A DNA stretch of 22,318 nt from assembly GCA_964623885.1 (NCBI GenBank), contig CAZUVM010000214.1:1-22318 (forward strand), given 5' to 3'. Of the stretch, positions 7,417 to 17,000 are shown one piece after another. The notes below the pieces were generated by a model. It was not told where the DNA came from. It ran no database searches and saw only the letters and a list, made by a program, of their open reading frames with translations. The first letter of the stretch is position 1. Each line of letters starts with the position of its first letter. Source of the stretch: CAZUVM01 sp964623885. Its GTDB lineage: Bacteria; Verrucomicrobiota; Verrucomicrobiia; Limisphaerales; UBA8199. The translations under genes were made by a program, and so were the position numbers.

Positions 7417-10400
7417 CGACGCCCAGCCATTGGAGGACGACCTGTCCGTTCACGGCATCAACACTGGTGAACTGAAGCGTGTTCGGCGAGACCGTTAAAT
7501 TGGTGAGCTGGGATCCGCCCTGAAACGCAGCTACGTATTCGGCACTGATGCGGGCGGGAGGCAGGCTTTTGGTGAACACGGCAACTTCATCAATCAAACC
7601 GTTAAAGGTGCGAGAACCATCGTTGGCACCGCTGCTATTATCACTACCGATTTGCCAGTTGTTGCCAAAGACGTCGGAAGTGTGAGCAAGCACATTGGTA
7701 GCCGAGCGCAGGCTATTGGTGGTGCCGAGATACAGGATAGCCTGGTTCGGATAAATGACCATAGCGACTAAAGACCATTGATTGCTGGGAATGGTCAGGC
7801 CCGAGACGAAATTGTAAGTAGCGCTGCTGTTGTTATTCCAGGTGTAAGCCAGCATTTGCTGAGAGTTGTAGTTCATGCCGCCACTGGTGCCGCTGCCGCC
7901 GCGGGTCACGAGCAACCCGGACCAACTCGCTTGCGTGCCGAGGGGATACAGCCACGCCGAAAATGTCACCGTGTTGGTGCCGAGCGAGCCAAAGGGGACG
8001 GAAACATAAGAACTGGCGGTGCTGACGAACGTCTCGACAGCGGTATTGGCGGCTTCGAAACCGTTGAACAGCGGCGGACGAGGCCCGTTCGCACCGGGCG
8101 TGGCGGCAGCGGCATAAGTGCCATTATGAGCGCCCGTGGCATCAAAAGCAGTCGGTGCGGCGGCCTCGTTCAATCGCCAATAAGCGAGCGGGCTGTCGGC
8201 CAGGATGGTAGCCGCGTAGTCGGGCGAAGCGGCGGCGGTGAAAGAGAAGGTGATTGAGGTGCCGGGCGGCACCGGAATGCCGGCAAGGCTCCGCACGTTG
8301 GTAATAGTCAGAGTAATTGGTGTGCTGGCGGGAAGCGCGGAGGCGGTGGCGAGAGTCAGGTTTGTGCCGGTGGCATCCAGCGTGGCACTCGAAGGCGTGA
8401 GATTGCCGGTCGAAAAATTATAATTTGCGGTGGTTTGAGCGGTCGTGGGATCGAGCGGTTGAGAAAAAGCAACGGTAAGCGAGGTGCCGGATGAGTTCAC
8501 GGAAGCAACTCGAACAGGCAAGGGCGGCGCAGTATTACGCACGACACTAACTGTGGCGACGGCGCTGGTTACGGCCGAACCGCTGGTGGTCAGCACAACA
8601 CGGAATTGCTCGCCATTGTCGCTGAGCCGGAGGAAGGGCGTGTTCAGCGGGTTGGCAGTTGCGCCGGGAATGTTGGTAAAAATGCCAGAACCTGCCGGCG
8701 CCGATTGCCACTGATATCCGAGGGGCGGAGGCGTAGCGCCATTGGTGAACCCTCCGACATAACCTGCGGTCGCTCCGATGGCGAAGGTGGCCGACACGGA
8801 CTGCACGCCCACAGCGTTGGTGGGTTGCGTCGCAATCGCGATAAAGGTATTACTGAAATTGAAGTTGGCATAGACCGACAATGCGGAAGCGCCGCCGACA
8901 TAGACTTTGCCATTAACGATGGTGGGAACGGTGGTTTTAACGGCATACGACGCTGTATCGCGCGAGCCGGCCTGATGGCTGTTGTAGAGTTCCTGGGCGA
9001 GATTGTAAGCGTTGAACGCGTGCAGGACCGTCGGGCCGCTCGGGCTGCCGCTGGTGACTGCGCCATTATCCAACACCCAGGCGATGGCGTTGTTGGTGCC
9101 ATTGGCGGAAACGGACGGTGTTGCACCAGGGAAACCAATCGTGCCGGGACTTTGGGAAAGGACGGAAGTTGAGAGCACGGCATTGCTAATGGAGAGCACT
9201 TTCAGGTGGTCGCCGACCGGCTGGTAATAAATCCGATGATTAAAATACGCGGGCGTACTAAACACGCCGCCAATGGCACCGGAGACCGTCTGAACGATCT
9301 GAGTGTCATTGTTGGAATTGTAGTGGCCCATGGCATCGCGATCGACCAGGTAGATGACTCCCGCCTTGCCGGCGCCAACAATCAAATGCGGGTGGGCAAC
9401 GCTGCCGGCTTCATCGGGCAGAAGCACGGGCCCGCCCGAACCGAGATCCGTGTCATTCGCTGCCAATGTCGCCTGATCATGAGGCGTGAAATAATCAGCG
9501 ACCGACAAACCGCCGGTGGTTGAGAGGCGGAGGAAACTGTCAGCATACTCGGAGCCATTGGTGTTGGCGTTAAAAATTCCATTCCCGACCATCACAAAAA
9601 GATTTGTGTTGATGTCAACGCTGGGCCCATTGCCGCCCATCCAGAGTCCACCTTCCCCGGCATTGGCGCCCCAGGCAGCGGTGGTGCTATTTGGCGTGGT
9701 GTTGAAAATGTAATTGGTAAGTTGCAGGAGCGTGTGCTCGTCGAAACCCAAGAGCCATCCATGGTAAGGGTTGGTGTCCGCAAAGCCGCCGTAGACAACA
9801 TACACGATACCACCGGCGAGAGTTAGCGCCACGCGCTGCAGCCCGTTGTTCATGGAATCGAAATTCAGAACACCGCCCGAGCTGCCTACGCCTGTTCCGC
9901 GAATCGAAGCGCTCACCACTATGGGACTGTTGGGCTGCTCGGTGCCGGTGGCCAGGTTGAGCGCGTGGACGCGTTGAATATACTGCGTGCCTTCATGGGT
10001 AAATGCGCTCAGAAACAACGTTCCGGCGGCCAAGTCGATTACGGGCGTTCCGACAATTCCGACCTCGGGCCGGATATCGTGGTATGCGCCGTAGCGATTG
10101 CCAAAATCACTATTCGGAGTGACCGCAGAAGTCCCCAGGCTGACGTGCCAAAGCAAGCCGCCATTGGTCCCCATATTACTGTCGGCATCAAAGGCATAAA
10201 CGCTATCGTGCATAGTGGCCACGAATACGACGTTGTGCGTGCCCTGGCCGGGAATCGATAGCCCCGATACGTATAGTGGCTGGCCATAGATCTGTCCGTC
10301 TACAGGGTAGGCAAACAACAACCCAAATGTGTTCGTGTTGACGTTGGCCGGCGTTAGCACCGTTTCATTGGTATTTTGGCCGGTGCGGTAGAAATCATTG

Positions 10401-10483
10401 TGGTACGTGAGAACGTTGATTTGGCCGGAGGCTGGCAGCAAGCCAGCGCAAACGACCGTTACGATGAAGAGACGGTGTAGCAT
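7304..10483 (-). CDS. Secreted PQQ-type beta-propeller protein with Ig-like and LamG domains
   Basis: A 1059-residue exported protein. A signal peptide (MLHRLFIVTVVCAGLLPASG) starts at the ATG at 10483, one base after the upstream gene's TAG. An ATG at 10507 would overlap that gene. Residues of about 22-545 form a propeller of the type annotated 'pyrroloquinoline quinone repeat', with blades such as YDSVYAFDADS-like SVYAFDADSN followed by LLWHVSL, GTPVIDLAAGTLFLSAF and VPTIVNGKVYVGG. Then come an Ig-like domain (about 545-655, LGYQWQSAPAGS), an SbsA-type Ig domain (about 655-755, LTVAFSQPLDPTTAQTTANY), a LamG/concanavalin-like domain (about 756-985, SPLAYWRLNE, NGLIDEVAVF) and a C-terminal tail (LEESTSVTGPWSPSAYQ...FYRLHR). 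PQQ binding is not demonstrated, because I see no convincing dehydrogenase active site. It is the last gene of a coupled operon and a paralogue of the propeller in the giant protein. Confidence 0.9.
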   Translation of the reverse strand: MLHRLFIVTVVCAGLLPASGQINVLTYHNDFYRTGQNTNETVLTPANVNTNTFGLLFAYPVDGQIYGQPLYVSGLSIPGQGTHNVVFVATMHDSVYAFDADSNMGTNGGLLWHVSLGTSAVTPNSDFGNRYGAYHDIRPEVGIVGTPVIDLAAGTLFLSAFTHEGTQYIQRVHALNLATGTEQPNSPIVVSASIRGTGVGSSGGVLNFDSMNNGLQRVALTLAGGIVYVVYGGFADTNPYHGWLLGFDEHTLLQLTNYIFNTTPNSTTAAWGANAGEGGLWMGGNGPSVDINTNLFVMVGNGIFNANTNGSEYADSFLRLSTTGGLSVADYFTPHDQATLAANDTDLGSGGPVLLPDEAGSVAHPHLIVGAGKAGVIYLVDRDAMGHYNSNNDTQIVQTVSGAIGGVFSTPAYFNHRIYYQPVGDHLKVLSISNAVLSTSVLSQSPGTIGFPGATPSVSANGTNNAIAWVLDNGAVTSGSPSGPTVLHAFNAYNLAQELYNSHQAGSRDTASYAVKTTVPTIVNGKVYVGGASALSVYANFNFSNTFIAIATQPTNAVGVQSVSATFAIGATAGYVGGFTNGATPPPLGYQWQSAPAGSGIFTNIPGATANPLNTPFLRLSDNGEQFRVVLTTSGSAVTSAVATVSVVRNTAPPLPVRVASVNSSGTSLTVAFSQPLDPTTAQTTANYNFSTGNLTPSSATLDATGTNLTLATASALPASTPITLTITNVRSLAGIPVPPGTSITFSFTAAASPDYAATILADSPLAYWRLNEAAAPTAFDATGAHNGTYAAAATPGANGPRPPLFNGFEAANTAVETFVSTASSYVSVPFGSLGTNTVTFSAWLYPLGTQASWSGLLVTRGGSGTSGGMNYNSQQMLAYTWNNNSSATYNFVSGLTIPSNQWSLVAMVIYPNQAILYLGTTNSLRSATNVLAHTSDVFGNNWQIGSDNSSGANDGSRTFNGLIDEVAVFTKSLPPARISAEYVAAFQGGSQLTNLTVSPNTLQFTSVDAVNGQVVLQWLGVATLEESTSVTGPWSPSAYQNPPVIAPLSGNRFYRLHR

Positions 10484-10484
10484 A

Positions 10485-11051
10485 CTACTTTGGGATGGGA
10501 ACAGCATTGGCCCGCTCTTGCTGAATTATGAGGTTCACCGCGGTTTCGAGACCGCCGGCAAACCGGCGAACGGTGTGTTGGATGCCACCGACCGAAGTAT
10601 AAGTGAACTGTCCGGCCGGGTAGCTGTGGAGCACGACGTAGTCGTAAGGCTCGATATGTTCCTTCTTACCCCCACGCAGCTTGGGCAAATCCGTCAGAAA
10701 AACCACACCGACGCAAAACCCATCGGGATCCTTGGTTTCAACCAGATTTGAGGGACGCGAGGCGATAACGGTAGCCGGCAAGTGCCACGCGCCGTGCAGT
10801 GAATCGCGCAACAGACTGGGGTAGCCGCTCTCGACCAAGACGCCGTTGGGGAACACTTTCAGCACTCGGCCAGAAACGCAACGCCGGTCCTGGAGACAGA
10901 CAGCTCTTAGTTGCTCGGCACGGACGGCTGCATTGGATACATTGAGGTCGGTGTTCGCGCGAGCCGTGAGGTTCGTTTGCGCTCCGGCAAAACCACACGT
11001 CAGTGCAAAAACGACCACCAGTTGCAATAGCATTGCACAGTTCCGGCTCAT
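10485..11051 (-). CDS. Secreted protein of unknown function between two propeller genes
   Basis: A 188-residue protein with a signal peptide (hydrophobic LLQLVVVFALTCGFAGAQ). The ATG at 11051 forms an ATGA overlap with the stop of the giant upstream gene, so translation is probably coupled. An ATG at 11111 would add 20 residues before the signal and bury it inside the upstream gene. The mature part contains a compact, probably beta-rich core (RRCVSGRVLKVFPNGVLVESGY, CVGVVFLTDLP, YDYVVLHSYPAGQFTYTSVGG, TVRRFAGGL) and three Cys after the signal. I do not recognise a named family, but the pattern looks like one conserved in Verrucomicrobiota. The position argues for a role with the two surface propeller proteins, perhaps in their assembly or anchoring (inference). 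Confidence 0.85.
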   Translation of the reverse strand: MSRNCAMLLQLVVVFALTCGFAGAQTNLTARANTDLNVSNAAVRAEQLRAVCLQDRRCVSGRVLKVFPNGVLVESGYPSLLRDSLHGAWHLPATVIASRPSNLVETKDPDGFCVGVVFLTDLPKLRGGKKEHIEPYDYVVLHSYPAGQFTYTSVGGIQHTVRRFAGGLETAVNLIIQQERANAVPIPK

Positions 11052-14000
11052 GGTAGCTGGAGCACGCGGTAGAAGCGCGCGGGATAATTGCTGGACACCG
11101 GGTCGATCCAAAGGAACGGCGAGACGGTCGGCGTATTTGTGGAGACTGAAACCCAGTGAACCAAATCGCTGCTGGCTTGCAGCACATAAGTATTGCCGAC
11201 GGTGGCAGTGAATTGCGCCTGGAACGAGCCGCCCGGCGGGTAAGCCGGAAAACTAAACAGCATATTGGTGAGGATTGTGAACTGGGCGCGGGAGGCCACG
11301 CTGTTGATAAATCCCGTTTCGAAAGCATTGGCACTGACTTGAGCGCTGCTGGTAAGCAGGAATGGGTTCGTGTAGCGCAGCGAATTGGTTGTCGGCAGCG
11401 AACCGTCCAACGTGTAATAGAGGACGGCATTGGTATCCGGCGGCAGCAACGTAACGTTGACGGAGCCGGGGAATGAGCCCCCCGCAGGGACAATAGTCGG
11501 TGGCGCTTCGGCGGGGGTTCCCGACAGGCTATTAATCCAGGCCGCGACCACCGACACAGCGTTGCTATCGATCAGGTTGCGAGCCAAGGTCGGCATCTTC
11601 ACCGCCGGATCGGTCGTGTTCATACGGCCATACAAAACCGATCGCCAGATGTCTTTGGGCACTACCACGTAGGCGTTGTCGTAGCCGAGATTGCCTTGGG
11701 TCAGAATACCGTAGATCAGGTTTTGGTTCGTCAGCGGCGTGTCGTAACGCGCGTCAAACGTGGGGCCGTTGCCACCCGGTTGGTGGCATTGAGCGCAGTT
11801 GGCGTCGAGATACGAGCGAGCGCGTTCCTCAAATGAAACTGAATTGTTCGTTAAAGCGGAGAGTCGTTCGAACCCGGCGATGCTGGCTTCATCGATTGCC
11901 GGATAGAAAAGTCCAAGCCGGTTGAGCGTGCGGAGCTGGTTATCGGTGACGCCGTTTGGATAGGTGTCATTGCCGTTAAGCTGGCGACTGTTGACGCCCA
12001 GCACATAATTGGCGACCGGCGTGTGGCACTGGAGGCAATCGGAAGGACTGGGATAATACCAGGTTTGGGTGATAACACCGCTGGGCGTCGTGATGGCGAT
12101 ATCCTGGTTGCTGCTGGCCGTAAGCAAATCGGCATCGCTGTAGTCAGGCCGCCATTTGTACGTAACACCGTAGACGGCACCATTTGTGTCGCGCACCAGC
12201 AGCCGCGTTTCCAACCGCAGCTGCGAATTGGGATCAGATTGGTTTGTCTGCAATTGGAACGTCTTGACGAAGACCGTGCCGGCCGGGAATGTCCACGTGC
12301 CGGTGGGCGCGAAGGAGATCTGCTCATTTGGCGAGAACGGTGCCCCGGAATTCGGCACGGACAGATAACGAGTTTTCGCCGCGCCATCCGACCAAAGCGG
12401 CGTATTGGGCGCATAAGAAATCAGGCCAGCCGCGGTGTACATGTTGGGCGTATTGGTAAAGACACCTGTTTGTGACAGCCGTTGCGGCAGAGTACCGAAA
12501 GCCGACCCGTTAAAGGCGCCGGGCATATTGTAGAAGGCTGGGTTGGTCGCCAATGTCGTCAGTCCGTATGGCAGACCGCTGCCGTTGGTCACGGTCAGCG
12601 TAACGGGCGCGGAGGTGCTGCTCAGACCGGTGGCGTCGGTTGCGACGGCCTTCAACGTATAGGTTCCAGGCCCGACACCGGGCACTGTCAACGCATACGG
12701 GAGATTCGTCGCAGCGCCCCAAAGAGTGTTGTTTGAGTAAAACGCTACCTGTGACAACTGGTTGTAAAGCGCATCGGCATCCGCCGCGACGGTGATGCTG
12801 GCGGTTGCCGTGGCGAACGTGCCATTCGCGGGACTCGTTAGGACTACAGCTGGAGGCGGGTTGGAAACAGGATAAAGCTGGGTCTGAGGAATGATCTGTT
12901 GCGGCGTTGAAGGACTGCTCCAGGACAACGCCACCGTTGGGCCGCCAACGTTTTGGTAGAAATAATCGAGGCTAACGTTGTATCGCTGCTGGGCGACCAG
13001 CGGAATGGAGGCCGTCCAGGTCGTGGCCGACTGATTGATCCATTTGTTGATCAACAATTGGCCATTGAGCCATAACCGCACACCGGCAGCGCTATAAGTT
13101 GAGAAGGTGTAGGTCTCGTTAAATTGCGGCTGCACCGAGCCCGCCCAGCGCGCGACGAAGTTATTCGAGCTGATCGACGGATCGGGCGAGGTATTGGTCC
13201 AGTTGAAATTGACTACCGCGTCGGTGCGCGTGAGGGTCGGCGGCACGGAAAAGCTTACGTTGGTGAAGGCCACGCTGGTGACATTCGACCAATAATATCC
13301 CACCAGCCCGGCGCCGCTGCCGATAGCGGAGGTGTTCACAAAACCGGCGCTGGCAATGCCGCTATTGACGGCACCCGGCTTGACTGCAATCGCCTGCACG
13401 GTGGCAGTGTTGGTCAATACAAACGGGACGGTGTACAGCAGGGAACTTGTGGTCGGGGTAGTGCCGTCGATGGTGTAATAGATCGTGGTGTTGGGCGTGA
13501 CATCTGACAACGTGATCGTAATGGAAGTGGCAAATGACCCGCCATTGGGCGCAATCGTTGGCGTGGCGACAAATGAAGCCGCGCTGCCGTAGACGGTGAC
13601 GGAGTATTGTCCGCCGACATAGACCTTGCCGTTTACGATTGTGGGCACGATGAATTTTATCGCATTGCCTGCCGAATCCCGGCCGGGCAACTGGTCGCTG
13701 GTGTAGAGTTCCTGGGTGAAATTTGTGGCGTTGTAAGCTCTCAGCACGCCCGGGGTGCTGGGGCTTTGGCCACCGGCATTGGCGATGGCCCAGGCGATGC
13801 CGTTATTGGTGCCATTGGCGGAAACGGAAACTGTAGCACCGCCTTTATTTCCATAAGTATCGGGCGTTTGAACCGGCGTCGTATTGAACACGCCGTTTAC
13901 CATATTGAACGCGCTGATCTTCCCATTTTGACCCATGATGTAGAGCGTGTTGTTGAAAAACGCGGGCGTGGTATCGCGATCACCGCTCGGTCCACCGTTG

Positions 14001-17000
14001 AACTGCTGCACGATGTTATCAGGGCAAGTCATGCAACCAAACTGGCCCAGATTGCTGCGGTCGATGACATAAATCGGAGCGGTTTTGCCACCACCCACGA
14101 GCAAGTGCGGGTGCGCCACGCTCCCAGCGTTGTCCGGCAAGACAATCGGCGCGCTTGCACCCAGGTCCTGGTCCGAGCCGCTCAAGGAAACGGCGTTGGA
14201 GGGCGCAAAGTAATCGACCAACTGGATTCCATTGGTGACGGCGAACTTGAGCACCGACATCGCGAAGTTGTTGCTCGCTTGATTGAAGGTGGACCCCGAG
14301 GCATCAAACGTGCCGTTGCCGGTTTCGAGGTAAAGATAGCCATCGGAATCGATAGTCGCGCCACCGCCGCCCTGCCAGAACCCGCCCAGGCCGCCGTAAG
14401 GAGTGCTGTTATAGACGCTGGTTTGGGCGAGGCTGCGCGCATCAAAGGCAAACAGCCAGCCATGATAAGGCGTGTTATCGCCGTGCGAAGCATAAGCGAT
14501 GTAAACTTTCCCGTTCAGCAGCGTCAACCCGGGCCGGCTGTGCTCTTTTAATCCGTTAAACAAGACGTGACCACTGCCGTCGGTGTCGGCCCCCCCCTGC
14601 CCTGTTCCCGGATAATTGGTGGCGTTAATCACGACTGGACTGTTGGAAACGATCCCACTCACGCGTTCGGCGCCCGTAGTAATGTCCAAAGCATGGAGCC
14701 GATGCACATACGAAGTGTTGGCGCCGTTGACCTCTTTGGTTTTCACTTCCACGTACAACGTTCCGGTGCCGGGATCAATGACAGGGGTGGAGGTAATACC
14801 AACTTCCGGTGTGATATCCGTCGTGCCAACGTCGCCATTGGGCACGGTAGTGATGCCCGCGGCGGCATTAATAAAGCTGACCTGCCAAAGAGGCGCGGCG
14901 TTGGCGCCCTGGTTGCTGTCGGCATCAAAGGCGTAAATGCTGTTATGTTCAGTGGCAATGAACAAGACGTTGTGCGTGCCTTTGCCCAAGATGGGCACGT
15001 TCGTCATAATCAGCGGTTGGGCATAAACGAAACCATCAACAGAGTAAGAAAACAGTTTGCCGAACGTATTGGTATTCACGTTTGCGACCGTCAGAACCGT
15101 TTCATTCGAATTGACGCCTTGTCGCGAGTTGTCGTCGTGGTAAGTCAAAACGGGAATACCGGTTGCGATCGGGTTTGTGGCCACAGTCGTGAAGGAAAGT
15201 GACGGGGCCGCCCAGGCCGACGCCGTCGCGTTGGTCGCTTGCGCGGTGAAGTAGTATGTCGTGTTCGGCGCGAGGCCCAGGACGGTTTGCGCGTAAGCGC
15301 TGGTTTGTTGTCCCAGAGCGATGCTGGAAGTCCAGGCGGCCGGATTGGTCCGTCCATCGCTGGTTCCGTAATAGAGAATCACGCTGGTCGGCTGGCCGCC
15401 GGTCGACACTACCTGGCCATTGAGCGTAGCAAACGTGGCGGCAACTCCAGTAGCAGGCGCATTATTAATGAGAGGAGCGGTGGCGGTGGCAGTAACAAAG
15501 TTCCGGGAGGATGTCGCCCAGGACGTGCCGGCATAATTCTGGGCTTTGGTTGTGAAGTAATAAGTAGTGCTGGCGTTCAGGCCGCTGATGGACTGGCTGA
15601 AAGACCCGTTTTGCAGGCCGAGGGCAACGCTGTTGGACCAGGCGGCAGGATTGTTACCGCCATCCACCGGACCATAGTAGAACGTTACATTCGGGACATC
15701 ACCGCCGTTGGAGAGCACTTGGCCATTGAGCGTGGCCGCGGTCGTCTGAATCGCCGTGGCCGGCAGGTTTGTCACAACTGCCAAATTGAAGACGTTCGTG
15801 CTCGGTCCGAGCAAGCCGCTTACTGCGTAAACTGCCGTGGCACCGGCGCCGGGCGCCTGGCCAAATGTCAAACCGTGGATCGGCTTGTTCGCCGAGCCCA
15901 GCAGCGCACTGAGGTTCAGGGTGGTTTGGTAGAACCGCGGGTCATTAGGTCCGCCACTGGTAGCTCCGGAGCTGAGGTTGATCCGATCGACCCCTTGCAA
16001 GGCGAAGCCCGGATTGAAAAACCAATCCGCGGCGTTGTAATTGGTAACGAATGTGGAACCATCCGCAAACTGGATGGTCAAGGCACCCGTGCTTGTGGGT
16101 GAGCCGCTCGCAGAATTCGCGATTAAGGAAAGGCTCAGATAAGTGGCCGGCACGGCTAGCGTCAACGCGCTGCTGGAGACACCGGTTTCGCTACTGAGAA
16201 CCAGAGCGTTATTCGTGTTGTAGGGTTGGAACTGGAAAACCGTACCGTCAATCACGCTGGCAAACGAGCGGGAGATCGGCAGGCCGTAAGTCGTGTTGGT
16301 CAGTCCTTTTTGGTAAAAACAGGTCCCCTCGCCCGGGTTATATTCCTGGGCAAAAGCAGTGTAAGGCGGAGCGGGAGCAGTGTTTTCGATGACAACATCC
16401 CGGTTGAAACCGGTGAGTGCAATCGGGACCATGTTAGTACTGATGGTAATGGTCGCGAGATTGGTCACTGAACCGTTTCCATTCCGGGCCACCGCCAGGA
16501 CATTGGTGTACGAAGCAGTCAAAAGTGGCGTGGTGTAATTTGAGCTGGTTACTCCATTCACCAGAGCTCCATTGGTGTACCAGGAATAAGAGATTACCCC
16601 GGGACCGTCCGCCAGAACGCTGAATGTCGTTGAGTTGTTGGGAGCTACGGTCACGTTGCTCAACGCCAGCGTCATCACCGGCGGACTATTGCTCATGTAA
16701 ACCAGGAAATCATCCCACGAGCTGATCCCAGCATCCTGAAAGGCGCGAAGCGCGGGCCAAACCGCGGTGTTGGTCGCGATGTTTTGGCCGGCATGGCTCG
16801 CGGCGGTGGCAAAGGTGACCAGGTTAGTTCCCGGCACCAGACCATTCGCACCGTAATCGTACAGCGCGCAACTGGCGCTGTAATTCCCGGAAGCGCCGGA
16901 GGTATTCGTTAGCGCGACAACAAATTTGTACCAATGGCCCGTGGTCACGTTCACGGTGCCTAGGCTCGCGCTGGTCGTGGTGGTGCCAGCATTGCGGTAC

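Noticed and set aside
6447..7417. Composite transposon or integron carrying the TA pair
   Set aside because: No transposase, integrase, terminal inverted repeats or target duplication are visible; only two diverged direct blocks.
13607..14551. A 314-codon plus-strand open frame opposite the giant gene
   Set aside because: It lies entirely antisense to the propeller-coding region, has no recognisable domain or signal, and its composition is that of a reverse-strand shadow of Ala/Gly/Thr/Asn-rich coding sequence.
15239..16102. A 287-codon plus-strand open frame with an Arg/Gly-rich product
   Set aside because: Antisense to the FN3-like and neighbouring domains of the giant gene. The translation is low in structure and shows no family pattern.
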